The notes under the pieces were generated by a model, which saw only the letters and a program-made list of their open reading frames with translations, was not told the origin of the DNA and made no database searches. The position numbers and the translations under genes are program-made. Below are positions 37,209 to 46,130 of a stretch of DNA of 64,000 nt, piece by piece (the stretch's first letter is position 1; every line of letters begins with the position of its first letter). Origin of the DNA: Variovorax sp. 679 (GTDB taxonomy: Bacteria; Pseudomonadota; Gammaproteobacteria; Burkholderiales; Burkholderiaceae_C); contig NZ_RXFS01000010.1 in assembly GCF_003952185.1 (NCBI RefSeq), positions 1 to 64,000 on the forward strand. The letters run 5' to 3'.

Positions 37209-38582
37209 TTAACCAAAGAGCCGCGTGACGTCGTTGAAGAGTGCGACCGACATCATGACCAGCAGCAGGGCCACACCCCCGCGCTGAAGCCGTTCCATCC
37301 AGGCGTCGGAGACGCTCTTGCCGGTCAGGCCCTCCCAAAGATAATACATCAGGTGTCCCCCATCGAGGACCGGCAGCGGCATGAGATTGAGGACCCCGAG
37401 GCTCACGCTGATGAGTGCCAGGAAGACCAGATACTGAGTGAAACCGAGGCTTGCGGACTTGCCCGCGTAGTCGGCGATCGTGAGCGGACCGCTCAGGTTT
37501 TTGAGCGACGCTTCGCCGATGACCATCTTGCCCATCATGCGCACGGTCAGCGCCGACACCTCCCAGGTGCGCACCACGCCACGCCATACGCCGTCGACCA
37601 CACCCTGGCGCACCGTCACCATCTCGGGCGGTGCACCGACGTACGCACCGACGCGCCCCACCTTGACACCGCCCTCTTCCCGCACCTCGGGCTTCACGTC
37701 GATGACGAGCGACCGTCCACCGCGCTCGATCTGCCAGGCCTGGGTACGCGGCTGGTCGCCGTCGACCGACGCCCGGATCACTTCGCGCAGTTGCTGCCCG
37801 TCGATGATCGCCGTGCCGCCGATGGCGCGCACGACGTCGCCGTTGTGCAGCCCAGCCGCCTCGGCCGCGCTGCCCTTCATGACTTCACCGATCTCGGGCC
37901 GGGTCAGGGGAGCCAGCACACCGATCTTGCGGAACATCTGCGGATCGGCGTCCTTCGCCTGCATGCGGCTCAGCGGAAGCACCAGCTGTTGCGCCGGCCG
38001 ACCGCCCTCGCCCGCGACTTCGAGCGTCAGGTCGTGGCCGTCGAGGGCGCCGCGCGTCATGCGCCAGCGCAGATCCTCGAAGGACTGGACCGGCGACAGG
38101 TCGCCGTCGAAGCCTGCCCGCGTGATGTGCTCGCCGCCCTTCAGGCCCGCCACCTCGGCCAGGGAAGCCGCCACAGGCCGAGCCAGCGTGGCGACCGGCT
38201 CCTGCACCCCGATCCAGTTGACCGCCGTGTACAGCGCCACTGCCAGCAGCAGATTGGCAATCGGGCCGGCGGCCACGATGGCCGCGCGCGAACGCAAGGG
38301 CTGGGTGTTGAAGGCGCGATGGCGCTCCTCGGGCGCCACGGGGCCCTCGCGCTCGTCGAGCATCTTGACGTAGCCGCCGAAGGGAAATGCGCCGATGACG
38401 AACTCGGTCTGCTGGCCCGGATGCTGGCGCTTGGGCTGCCAACGGAGCAGCGCCTTGCCGAAGCCGACGGAAAAGCGCTCTACCTTGACGCCGCAGGCCA
38501 CCGCGACGCGATAGTGGCCATACTCGTGCACCGCGATCAGGACACCGAGTGCAACTACGAAGGCTATGGCGGTGAGCAGCAT
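37209..38582 (-). CDS. rseP: RIP metalloprotease RseP (site-2 protease)
   Basis: Intramembrane zinc protease that cleaves anti-sigma factors such as RseA and remnant signal peptides. It has 457 residues. The zinc motif HEYGH (19-23) lies in the first membrane helix, two PDZ domains fill the middle (one contains GDVVRAIGG), and the third metal ligand is in LNLMPLPVLDGGHLMYY near the C-terminus, followed by a last helix. It lies between dxr and bamA in the same operon, which links outer-membrane assembly to stress sensing. Confidence 0.96.
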   Translation of the reverse strand: MLLTAIAFVVALGVLIAVHEYGHYRVAVACGVKVERFSVGFGKALLRWQPKRQHPGQQTEFVIGAFPFGGYVKMLDEREGPVAPEERHRAFNTQPLRSRAAIVAAGPIANLLLAVALYTAVNWIGVQEPVATLARPVAASLAEVAGLKGGEHITRAGFDGDLSPVQSFEDLRWRMTRGALDGHDLTLEVAGEGGRPAQQLVLPLSRMQAKDADPQMFRKIGVLAPLTRPEIGEVMKGSAAEAAGLHNGDVVRAIGGTAIIDGQQLREVIRASVDGDQPRTQAWQIERGGRSLVIDVKPEVREEGGVKVGRVGAYVGAPPEMVTVRQGVVDGVWRGVVRTWEVSALTVRMMGKMVIGEASLKNLSGPLTIADYAGKSASLGFTQYLVFLALISVSLGVLNLMPLPVLDGGHLMYYLWEGLTGKSVSDAWMERLQRGGVALLLVMMSVALFNDVTRLFG

Positions 38583-38609
38583 CGGGATCCTTGGTTTCCG
38601 GGGAGAGCG

Positions 38610-39800
38610 TCAGGCTGCGAAACGCAGCGCCGCGGCATTGGCCGCCGCGCGCGCGCTGGCATCGATCGCCAGCAGGTCGGCCAGCGATGCCGGCTTGGAG
38701 GGAGCGACCCTCTCCAAAGTTTCCATGTTCACCGCATGTATGCAATCAAAACGCAGGCGGCGGTTAAGGAATGCTTCAACTGCGACCTCGTTGGCGGCAT
38801 TGAGTACCGCCGTCGTGCCAGGCGCGGCGCGCAGCGCGTGCCACGCCAGCCCCAGGCCGGGAAAGAGCGCTGCGTCGGGGGATTCGAAAGTCAGCGAGGC
38901 CATCTGCCGGAAGTCGAGCCGGGCCGCGCCGCTCTCGATGCGCTCGGGCCAGGCCAGGCCCACCGCGATCGGCACCCGCATGTCGGGCGTGCCCAGTTGG
39001 GCGATGACCGATGCATCGGTGAACTGCACCATCGAGTGCACCACGCTCTGCGGATGGATGACGACCTCGATCTGGTCGGGCGAAATACCGAACAGGTGGC
39101 GCGCCTCGATCACCTCGAGCGCCTTGTTCATCATCGTGGCCGAGTCGACCGAAATCTTGCGGCCCATCACCCAGTTCGGATGGGCACAGGCCTGCTCGGG
39201 CGTCACCGCACTCAGGGTTTCCGGCGCGCGGGTGCGGAACGGGCCGCCCGAGGCGGTCAGGATGATCTTGTCGACGCGCCGTGCCCAGGTGGACGGGTCT
39301 TCGGGCAGCGACTGGAAGATGGCGGAATGCTCGCTGTCGATCGGCAGCAGCGTGGCACCACCTTCGCGGACAGTGCGCATGAAGAGTTCGCCGCCGACGA
39401 CGAGCGCTTCCTTGTTGGCCAGCAGCAGCCGCTTGCCAGCGCGAGCGGCGGCCAGGCACGGCCCCAAACCCGCAGCGCCAACGATGGCGGCCATCACGGA
39501 ATCAGTTTCCTCGTGGGACGCTATCGTTTCGAGAGCATCATCCCCCATCAAGACGGCCGTCTTCAGGCCGTTCTGCTTCAGTTTTTCGGCCAGCAGCACA
39601 GCGTGCGGCGCACTGGCCATCACAGCGAACTTCGGCGAGAACTGCGCACACTGCGCCAGCAGTTCGTCGACCTTGGTTGCGGCGGAAAGCGCGAACACCT
39701 CGAAACGCTCGGGGTGGCGCGAAATGACGTCGAGCGTGCTCACCCCGACCGAACCGGTCGAGCCGAGCACCGTGACACGTTGTCTTCTGGAAGGGTTCAC
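38610..39800 (-). CDS. dxr: 1-deoxy-D-xylulose 5-phosphate reductoisomerase
   Basis: Second, committed step of the MEP isoprenoid pathway, giving 2-C-methylerythritol 4-phosphate; the fosmidomycin target. It has 396 residues from a GTG that overlaps the cdsA stop (GTGA). The NADPH motif is VTVLGSTGSVGVSTLDVI near the N-terminus; LLANKEALVVGGELFM and PIDSEHSAIFQSL are substrate and metal sites. It pairs functionally with ispD/ispF at the right end of the window. Confidence 0.97.
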   Translation of the reverse strand: MNPSRRQRVTVLGSTGSVGVSTLDVISRHPERFEVFALSAATKVDELLAQCAQFSPKFAVMASAPHAVLLAEKLKQNGLKTAVLMGDDALETIASHEETDSVMAAIVGAAGLGPCLAAARAGKRLLLANKEALVVGGELFMRTVREGGATLLPIDSEHSAIFQSLPEDPSTWARRVDKIILTASGGPFRTRAPETLSAVTPEQACAHPNWVMGRKISVDSATMMNKALEVIEARHLFGISPDQIEVVIHPQSVVHSMVQFTDASVIAQLGTPDMRVPIAVGLAWPERIESGAARLDFRQMASLTFESPDAALFPGLGLAWHALRAAPGTTAVLNAANEVAVEAFLNRRLRFDCIHAVNMETLERVAPSKPASLADLLAIDASARAAANAAALRFAA

Positions 39801-40642
39801 AGGAAAGCCAGCATCATGGCAATGGGAAGCGCCGGCAAGAGGGCATCCACGCGGTCGAGGACGCCGCCGTGGCCGGGCAGCAGCCGGCTGCTGTCCTTGG
39901 CGCCGGCACTGCGCTTGATGAGAGATTCGACGAGGTCGCCCACGACGCTCATGGCCGCGAGGAACAGCGCGGCGAGCAGCAGCAGCCACCATCCTCGCTC
40001 GTTGAGACGGGTATACAGGCTGGCCACCGTCGCGCCCGCAGCCTTGTCGGCCCAGACCCAGGCAAACGCCAGCACCACCACGCCGATCATGCCGCCCCAC
40101 ACGCCTTCCCAGCTCTTGCCGGGACTGATCGCGGGCGCGAGCTTGCTGCGGGTGAACTTCAGACCGAAGGCGCGGCCGGCGAAATAGGCGAACACGTCGG
40201 CCACCCACACCAGCACGAGGATCGACAGCAGGAAGTTGATGCCGATCATGCGTGCCTGCACAGCAGCCAGCCACGCCACCCAGAGCGCCAGCAGGCCGCC
40301 GACCAGCCGCAGCCCACGTGGAATGCGGGGCCAGCCCGGCACCGCGACACGCAGCAGCGCGGCACCGCCCAGCACCCAGGCCGCGCTGGCCAGGGTCCAC
40401 ATCAGCACCAACGGTTGCTCCAGCAGCCTCAGCCACCAGGACAGCGCGCACAGCACCACCATCTCGACGCCCAGGAACAGAGACAACCCCTGGCCGTACC
40501 CGTTCAGGCGCCCCCACTCCCAGGCGGCGGCGCCGATCAGCACCAGCATGACGCAGGCAAAGGGGATGTAGCTTGGATAGAACAGCGCCGGCAGCAGGAT
40601 CGCGAGAAGCACGACCGCCGTGATGATGCGTTGCTTGAGCAT
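39797..40642 (-). CDS. cdsA: Phosphatidate cytidylyltransferase
   Basis: Makes CDP-diacylglycerol from phosphatidate and CTP, the precursor of all phospholipids. It has 281 residues and about seven or eight membrane helices. The signature near the C-terminus, SVVGDLVESLIKRSAGAKDSS followed by LLPGHGGVLDRVDALL, is complete; SPGKSWEGVWGG is the other conserved loop. The ATG at 40642 starts MLKQRIITAVVLL. It overlaps dxr and lies 22 bases after uppS. Confidence 0.96.
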   Translation of the reverse strand: MLKQRIITAVVLLAILLPALFYPSYIPFACVMLVLIGAAAWEWGRLNGYGQGLSLFLGVEMVVLCALSWWLRLLEQPLVLMWTLASAAWVLGGAALLRVAVPGWPRIPRGLRLVGGLLALWVAWLAAVQARMIGINFLLSILVLVWVADVFAYFAGRAFGLKFTRSKLAPAISPGKSWEGVWGGMIGVVVLAFAWVWADKAAGATVASLYTRLNERGWWLLLLAALFLAAMSVVGDLVESLIKRSAGAKDSSRLLPGHGGVLDRVDALLPALPIAMMLAFL

Positions 40643-40664
40643 GCGGAAGGGGGTTGCCGCGCCT

Positions 40665-41387
40665 TCAGGCCGCGGCGGTGGAAGAGACTTGCGCGGAGGT
40701 CTGGCCGAAGCGCCGCTCGCGGCCTTGGAATGCGGCAATGGCCTCGTCCAGCGCGGCCTCGTCGAATTCGGGCCACAGCTTGTCGCTGAAGAAAAGCTCG
40801 GCGTAGGCGCTCTGCCAGAGAAGGAAATTTGACAACCTCTGCTCACCGCCGGTGCGGATGAACAGGTCGGGATCGGGCACGTGCGCCAGGGCCATGGCCC
40901 GGTCGAGGCTCAACTCGGTGATTGCTTCGCCCTGCGCCGCCAGTCTCGCTGCGGCCTGCGCGATGTCCCAACGACCGCCGTAGTTGAAGCAGACGTTGAG
41001 CACCATTCGCGTGTTGTGCGCCGTGGCGGCCTCGGCTTCGACGAGGCCTTTCACCATCTTCGGCGACAGACCGGCACGCTCGCCGACGAAATGCAGCCGT
41101 ATGCCATCGGCGCTGAGCCTCGGGACCTCGCGGGCAAGAGCGCCGACCATCAATTCCATGAGCCCCGAGACTTCCTCGACGGGACGGTTCCAGTTTTCGG
41201 ACGAGAAGGCGAACACCGTGAGCACGCCAACGCCGCGTTCGGCGCATGCCTTGACGCAGCGGCGCAGCGATTCGACGCCCTGCTTGTGCCCCGCGATGCG
41301 GGGCAGGAAGCGCCGCGTGGCCCATCGGCCGTTGCCATCCATGACGACGGCAACGTGGTGGGGAATGCGCGGCGCTGACGAGGCCAT
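40665..41387 (-). CDS. uppS: Isoprenyl transferase (undecaprenyl diphosphate synthase)
   Basis: Adds isopentenyl units in cis to farnesyl diphosphate to make the C55 carrier for peptidoglycan and LPS. It has 240 residues from the ATG at 41387. The conserved regions are HVAVVMDGNGRWATRR (catalytic Asp), FAFSSENWNRP, NVCFNYGGRWDI and DLFIRTGGEQRLSNFLLWQSAYAE. It starts eight bases after the frr stop, in the frr-uppS-cdsA-dxr order found in most proteobacteria. Confidence 0.97.
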   Translation of the reverse strand: MASSAPRIPHHVAVVMDGNGRWATRRFLPRIAGHKQGVESLRRCVKACAERGVGVLTVFAFSSENWNRPVEEVSGLMELMVGALAREVPRLSADGIRLHFVGERAGLSPKMVKGLVEAEAATAHNTRMVLNVCFNYGGRWDIAQAAARLAAQGEAITELSLDRAMALAHVPDPDLFIRTGGEQRLSNFLLWQSAYAELFFSDKLWPEFDEAALDEAIAAFQGRERRFGQTSAQVSSTAAA

Positions 41388-41395
41388 GGCAGGCC

Positions 41396-41956
41396 TCAAA
41401 CGGCCATGATCTCCGCTTCCTTGGCCGCGACCAGACGATCGATTTCCGCGATGTGGCGGTCGGTGACCTTCTGGATCTCGACTTCGGCGCGCTTCTGGTC
41501 GTCTTCCGACGCCAGCTTGTCCTTGACCAGCTTCTTGACCGACTCGTTCGCGTCGCGACGCAGGTTGCGCGTGGCAATCTTGGCGCTCTCGCCTTCGTTG
41601 CGGACCAGCTTGGTCATTTCCTTGCGGCGCTCTTCGCTCATCGCAGGCAGCGGCACGCGGATCAGGTCGCCCATCGAGGCGGGATTCAAGCCCAGGTCGC
41701 TTTCGCGGATGGCCTTCTCGATCTTGGCGCCCATGCCCTTTTCCCAGGGCTGAACGCTGATGGTGCGCGAGTCGAGCACCGACACGTTGGCCACCTGGCT
41801 CAGCGGCACTTGCGAGCCGTAGTACTCGACGTGAATGGAATCGAGCAGCGCGGAATTGGCGCGGCCCGTACGGATCTTGGTGAGGTTGTTCTGGAATGCG
41901 GCGAGCGACTGGTTCATCTTCGCATCGGTCGCATTGCGGATGTCTGCAATGGTCAT
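41396..41956 (-). CDS. frr: Ribosome recycling factor
   Basis: Splits post-termination ribosomes together with EF-G. It has 186 residues, beginning MTIADIRNATDAKMNQSLAAF, with the conserved KIRTGRANSALLD segment and a C-terminal three-helix bundle part (RRKEMTKLVRNEGESAKIATRNLRR). The ATG at 41956 has a GGAG site eight bases upstream. It lies just downstream of pyrH. Confidence 0.97.
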   Translation of the reverse strand: MTIADIRNATDAKMNQSLAAFQNNLTKIRTGRANSALLDSIHVEYYGSQVPLSQVANVSVLDSRTISVQPWEKGMGAKIEKAIRESDLGLNPASMGDLIRVPLPAMSEERRKEMTKLVRNEGESAKIATRNLRRDANESVKKLVKDKLASEDDQKRAEVEIQKVTDRHIAEIDRLVAAKEAEIMAV

Positions 41957-41967
41957 CTCAAATACTC

Positions 41968-42690
41968 CTAGGCATGCACCAGCGTGCCCTCGTCCTCGCC
42001 CATGACGACGCGCTTGAGCGCACCGTTCTTGAAGATCGAGAACACCTTGATCGGCAGCTTCTGGTCGCGGCACAGCGCGAAGGCCGTGGCGTCCATGATG
42101 CCGAGATTCTTCGCGATCGCCTCGTCGAAGGTCAGCGTGGCGTAGCGCGTTGCATCGGGGTTGGTCTTGGGGTCGGCGGTGTAGACGCCGTCGACCTTGG
42201 TCGCCTTGAGCACCAGCTCGGCGCCGATCTCGGCACCGCGCAGCGCGGCGGCGGTGTCGGTGGTGAAGAACGGATTGCCCGTGCCGGCCGCGAACACCAC
42301 GACCTTGCCCTCTTCGAGGTACTGCAGGGCCTTGGGACGCACATAGGGCTCGACCACCTGCTCGATGGCGATGGCGGACATCACACGGGCCACGAGACCC
42401 TGCTTGTCCATCGCATCGGCCAGAGCCAGAGAGTTCATGACGGTAGCCAGCATGCCCATGTAGTCTGCAGTGGCGCGATCCATGCCGACCGAGCCTCCCG
42501 CGACGCCGCGGAAGATGTTGCCGCCACCGATCACGACCGCCACCTCGACGCCCATGTTCACGACCTCGGCCACCTCCTGCACCATGCGCACGATGGTCGC
42601 GCGGTTGATGCCGAAGGCATCGTCGCCCATCAATGCCTCTCCCGACAGCTTCAACAAGATTCGCTTGTGGGCTGGGCGGGCATCAGACAT
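41968..42690 (-). CDS. pyrH: UMP kinase
   Basis: Hexameric bacterial UMP kinase, making UDP from UMP. It has 240 residues. Motifs: ILLKLSGEALMG at the N-terminus, VVIGGGNIFRGVAG (about 57-70) and GTGNPFFTTDTAAALRGAE (about 135-153). An intrinsic terminator stands between tsf and this gene, so a separate promoter in the 96-base gap is likely. frr follows 11 bases after its stop. Confidence 0.97.
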   Translation of the reverse strand: MSDARPAHKRILLKLSGEALMGDDAFGINRATIVRMVQEVAEVVNMGVEVAVVIGGGNIFRGVAGGSVGMDRATADYMGMLATVMNSLALADAMDKQGLVARVMSAIAIEQVVEPYVRPKALQYLEEGKVVVFAAGTGNPFFTTDTAAALRGAEIGAELVLKATKVDGVYTADPKTNPDATRYATLTFDEAIAKNLGIMDATAFALCRDQKLPIKVFSIFKNGALKRVVMGEDEGTLVHA

Positions 42691-42738
42691 GGGCAATTTC
42701 CTTTGGTTTGGGCGGGACGAGTGTAAAACGTAGCGATG

Positions 42739-42771
42739 AAAAAGCGACGGTACGCGCGAGCGCACCGTCGC
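42739..42771 (-). terminator. Intrinsic terminator between tsf and pyrH
   Basis: GCGACGGT / ACCGTCGC form a perfect 8-base-pair stem around a 12-base GC-rich loop; on the minus strand TTTTT follows. It lies 15 bases past the tsf stop, separating the rpsB-tsf unit from pyrH. Confidence 0.88.
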
Positions 42772-42786
42772 TGGAGCCGTAAAGGC

Positions 42787-43710
42787 TTAGGCAGCAGCCT
42801 TGGCGGCCGCGACTTGTGCAGCGACTTCTGCGGCGAAGTCGTCAACTTTCTTCTCAATGCCTTCGCCGACCACGTACAGGGTGAAGCCCTTGATCGTGGT
42901 GCTGGCGGCCTTGAGCATCTGCTCGACAGTCTGCTTGTCGTTCTTCACGAACGGCTGGTTGTGCAGCGAGACTTCCTTCAGGAACTTCTGCACGCCGCCT
43001 TCGATGCGCTTGGCAACGATGTCGGCCGGCTGCGGCTTCTTGCCCTCGGCCTCGGCCGTCTTGCGGTCTTCTTCCGCTTTGCCGGCAGCCACGGCGCGTT
43101 CCTTTTCGATCAGCTCGGCAGGCACGTCAGAAGCGGCGATCGACACGGGCTTCATGGCGGCGATGTGCATCGCGACGTCCTTGGCGGCGGTGTCATCGCC
43201 TTCGAACTCGACCATCACGCCGATGCGCGTGCCGTGCAGGTACGAAGCGAGCTTGCCGTTGCCGGCGAAGCGCTTGAAACGGCGGAAGCTCATGTTCTCG
43301 CCGATCTTGCCGATCAGGCCCTTGCGCACGTCTTCGAGCGTGGGGCCGAAGCCGTCCTGCTCGTAGGCCAGCGCGCCCAGCGCGGCGATGTCGGCCGGAT
43401 TCTTCTCGGCGATCAGCTTGGCGGCGGCGTTGACCAGGGCCAGGAAGCTGTCGTTCTTCGAGACGAAGTCGGTTTCGCAGTTGACTTCGATCATGGCGCC
43501 GGCGGCGCCGTCAACGTACGCAGCCACCACGCCTTCAGCGGTGATGCGGCTCGATGCCTTGCCAGCCTTGTTGCCGAGCTTGATGCGCAGCAGCTCTTCG
43601 GCCTTTTCCATGTTGCCGTCGGCCTCGGTCAGGGCCTTCTTGCATTCCATCATCGGCGCGTCGGTCTTAGCGCGCAGCTCGCCAACCATGCTTGCGGTGA
43701 TTGCAGCCAT
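42787..43710 (-). CDS. tsf: Elongation factor Ts
   Basis: Guanine nucleotide exchange factor for EF-Tu. It has 307 residues: an N-terminal UBA-like domain (MAAITASMVGELRAKTDAPMMECKKAL), the core with the EF-Tu-contacting motif NCETDFVSKND near 80, and two dimerisation subdomains. The stop is followed by an intrinsic terminator. It is preceded by another hairpin that may set the rpsB/tsf ratio. Confidence 0.98.
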   Translation of the reverse strand: MAAITASMVGELRAKTDAPMMECKKALTEADGNMEKAEELLRIKLGNKAGKASSRITAEGVVAAYVDGAAGAMIEVNCETDFVSKNDSFLALVNAAAKLIAEKNPADIAALGALAYEQDGFGPTLEDVRKGLIGKIGENMSFRRFKRFAGNGKLASYLHGTRIGVMVEFEGDDTAAKDVAMHIAAMKPVSIAASDVPAELIEKERAVAAGKAEEDRKTAEAEGKKPQPADIVAKRIEGGVQKFLKEVSLHNQPFVKNDKQTVEQMLKAASTTIKGFTLYVVGEGIEKKVDDFAAEVAAQVAAAKAAA

Positions 43711-43742
43711 TTTGTATCTCCGTGAATTTCAAAAATCAGGTT

Positions 43743-43768
43743 AAAAAAAAGGGGCACCAAAGCCCCTT
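43743..43768 (-). terminator. Attenuator-type terminator between rpsB and tsf
   Basis: On the minus strand AAGGGGC / GCCCCTT form a 7-base-pair stem with a 6-base loop, followed by eight T residues. It lies between rpsB and tsf, so it would let rpsB be expressed above tsf. Partial read-through is likely because tsf starts only 30 bases later. Confidence 0.85.
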
Positions 43769-43791
43769 CTTCAGGCTCGCGGGCGCGCCAA

Positions 43792-44544
43792 TCAGGCCGA
43801 AGCGCCCTCTTCGACTTCGACGAATTCGTCGCTGCCTTCGGCGATGGCCTTGACCACGTCGCCGGTGGCGCTGTTACGGCCTTCGATGATCGCGTCGGCG
43901 ATGCCGCGGGCGTACAGCGTGACAGCCTTCGACGAGTCATCGTTACCGGGAATCACATAGTCGATGCCTTCGGGCGAGTGGTTGGAGTCCACCACGCCGA
44001 TCAGCGGAATGCCAAGCTTCTTGGCTTCGGCCACGGCGATCTTGTGGAAGCCCACGTCGATCACGAAGATGGCGTCGGGCAGCGCAGCCATGTCCTGGAT
44101 GCCGCCGATGTCCTTCTCGAGCTTCTCGATTTCGCGCGTAAACGTGAGCTGCTCTTTCTTGCTCAGGTTGTCGAGGCCGGCTTCTTGCTGGGCCTTCATG
44201 TCCTTCAGGCGCTTGATCGAGGTCTTGACCGTCTTGAAGTTGGTCAGCATGCCGCCGAGCCAACGGGTGTCGACGAAGGGCACGCCGGCGCGGCGGGCTT
44301 CAGCCGCCACGATTTCACGAGCCTGGCGCTTCGTACCAACCATCAGGATCGTGCCGCGATTGGCGGTGAGCTGCTTGGCGTACTTCATCGCATCCTGGAA
44401 CATCGGGAGCGACTTTTCCAGGTTGATGATGTGAATCTTGTTGCGATGGCCGAAGATGTACGGAGCCATCTTGGGGTTCCAGAAGCGGGTTTGGTGACCG
44501 AAATGGACACCTGCTTCCAGCATTTCGCGCATGGTGGTAGACAT
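43792..44544 (-). CDS. rpsB: 30S ribosomal protein S2
   Basis: Small-subunit ribosomal protein S2, 250 residues from the ATG at 44544 (MSTTMREMLEAGVHFGHQTR). GGAG precedes the start by eight bases. The signature regions are NPKMAPYIFGHRNKIHIINL, VDTRWLGGMLTNFKT and the C-terminal NHSPEGIDYVIPGNDDS. The 207-base upstream region probably holds the promoter and a leader; S2 is known to control its own operon in E. coli, but I could not identify such a leader structure with confidence here. Confidence 0.98.
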   Translation of the reverse strand: MSTTMREMLEAGVHFGHQTRFWNPKMAPYIFGHRNKIHIINLEKSLPMFQDAMKYAKQLTANRGTILMVGTKRQAREIVAAEARRAGVPFVDTRWLGGMLTNFKTVKTSIKRLKDMKAQQEAGLDNLSKKEQLTFTREIEKLEKDIGGIQDMAALPDAIFVIDVGFHKIAVAEAKKLGIPLIGVVDSNHSPEGIDYVIPGNDDSSKAVTLYARGIADAIIEGRNSATGDVVKAIAEGSDEFVEVEEGASA

Positions 44545-44751
44545 TGAAATTACTCCAAAGGTTGGGTCTAAAATCCAGCCCGTTTTGCGCTCTTTGAACT
44601 GAGTCACAACACCTTGATTGGGCCGGTTTGCGGATGTGTTCGACTGGATGCAACGGGAGCCGTTGCTCAGCCAGCGAAACCCAAAGAGTATAGCACGGCC
44701 GCCGCCCTCTCCCTTGAACCCGGGCTGTCCACGCAGCCTACTGCCCCACAC

Positions 44752-46074
44752 ATGAACGACCTTCACGCCACCCGTCTCGACCTTCTGGCAGGTGGCTCCG
44801 ATGCACGCACCGAAATGGAGCATGCCATCGACGTCGCCCGGTCCCCGGCCTGCGCGCACGTCTTCACCCGCACCATGTTCGACGAAGCCCGTCAGGCAGC
44901 GGCTGCGTCAAACTCCGAGAGCCGGCTTTCGGGCCTCCCATTCACGGCCAAGGACCTGTTCGACATCGAAGGCCAGCCTACCCCTGCCGGCTCCGCCGTC
45001 CTGGCCCACGCGCCTGCCGCAAAGGCCGACTCCCCTGCCGTGGCCCGGCTGCGTGCCGCGGGCGGCGTACTGACCGGCCGCACCAACATGACGGAATTCG
45101 CCTTTTCGGGCGTCGGCGTCAACCCGCATCACGGCACGCCGGCCAACACGAGTGACGCCGCCACGCCACGCATTCCGGGTGGCTCGTCGTCCGGCGCCGC
45201 GATCTCGGTGGCCAGCGGGGCCGCGTTCATCGGCCTGGGCTCAGACACCGGCGGCTCGATCCGCATCCCGGCAGCCCTGAACGGCATCGTCGGCTTCAAG
45301 AACACGGCCCGGCTGACGCCCGCGGCCGGTGCGCTGCCGCTTTCGACCACCCTCGATACCGTCTGCGCCATGACGCGCTCGGTGCGCGACGCCATCACCG
45401 CGCACGAGATCCTTGCCGCACGCCGGGTGACCGCCGGTAACGCCCCTTTGGCCGCCTACAGGCTGGCGGTGGTGAAGAACGTGTTCTTCGACGGCATCGA
45501 GCCCGCCGTGGCTGCCGCCTTCGAGCGTTCGCTGAAGGCGCTTCGCACCGCCGGCGCCCGCATCGTGGAGATCGAACTGCCTGAACTCGCCGAACTGGCG
45601 GCCATCAACGCCACCGGAGGCTTCTCCGCCGCCGAGTCGTACGCCTGGCATCGCCTGCTGCTGGAGCGCAGCGGCGCGGGCTACGACCCGCGCGTGGCAC
45701 AGCGCATCCTGCGCGGCGCCACGATGAAGGCGCATGAATACATCGACCTGATCCACGCCCGCCGCGACTGGATCGCCCGCGTCGAAACCGCGCTCGCGCC
45801 GTTCGACGCCGTGCTGTCGCCGACCGTGCCGATCACCGCGCCGTCCATCGCCAGCGTGGCACCGGGTGCCGAGCGCGACGAGGAATTCTTCCGCGTCAAT
45901 GCCCTGCTGCTGCGCAACCCGTCGATCGTCAACATGCTCGACGGCTGCGCCATCTCGCTGCCCTGCCACGCCGCCGGCGAACTGCCGGTGGGCCTGATGC
46001 TGTGGCACGCCGCGCTGCACGACAACGCCATCCTCGCGGTGGCGCTCCAGACCGAGCGCGCGCTGCAAGAATAA
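44752..46074 (+). CDS. Amidase signature family protein
   Basis: 440-residue amide hydrolase with the Ser-cisSer-Lys triad: Lys in LPFTAKDLFDIEG (near 62), cis-Ser in RIPGGSSSGAA (near 147) and nucleophile Ser in LGSDTGGSIRIPA (near 168). It is not GatA by context, since gatB and gatC are absent. No signal peptide is visible. The ATG at 44752 has no strong ribosome site. The D-amino-acid dehydrogenase-like gene starts 56 bases later on the same strand, so the pair could release and oxidise an amino acid from an amide; this is inference. Confidence 0.9.
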   Translation: MNDLHATRLDLLAGGSDARTEMEHAIDVARSPACAHVFTRTMFDEARQAAAASNSESRLSGLPFTAKDLFDIEGQPTPAGSAVLAHAPAAKADSPAVARLRAAGGVLTGRTNMTEFAFSGVGVNPHHGTPANTSDAATPRIPGGSSSGAAISVASGAAFIGLGSDTGGSIRIPAALNGIVGFKNTARLTPAAGALPLSTTLDTVCAMTRSVRDAITAHEILAARRVTAGNAPLAAYRLAVVKNVFFDGIEPAVAAAFERSLKALRTAGARIVEIELPELAELAAINATGGFSAAESYAWHRLLLERSGAGYDPRVAQRILRGATMKAHEYIDLIHARRDWIARVETALAPFDAVLSPTVPITAPSIASVAPGAERDEEFFRVNALLLRNPSIVNMLDGCAISLPCHAAGELPVGLMLWHAALHDNAILAVALQTERALQE

Positions 46075-46130
46075 AGGCCGACGCGTCCGCTTCCGCGGGC
46101 GCGAGCCACATCTCCTATCCTGAACATTCA

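Noticed and set aside
37353..40187. A 944-residue plus-strand open frame
   Set aside because: Shadow frame over rseP, dxr and cdsA with no domain structure and low-complexity composition.
44545..44751. rpsB leader RNA for S2 autoregulation
   Set aside because: The gap is suitable, but I could not draw a convincing conserved structure by eye.
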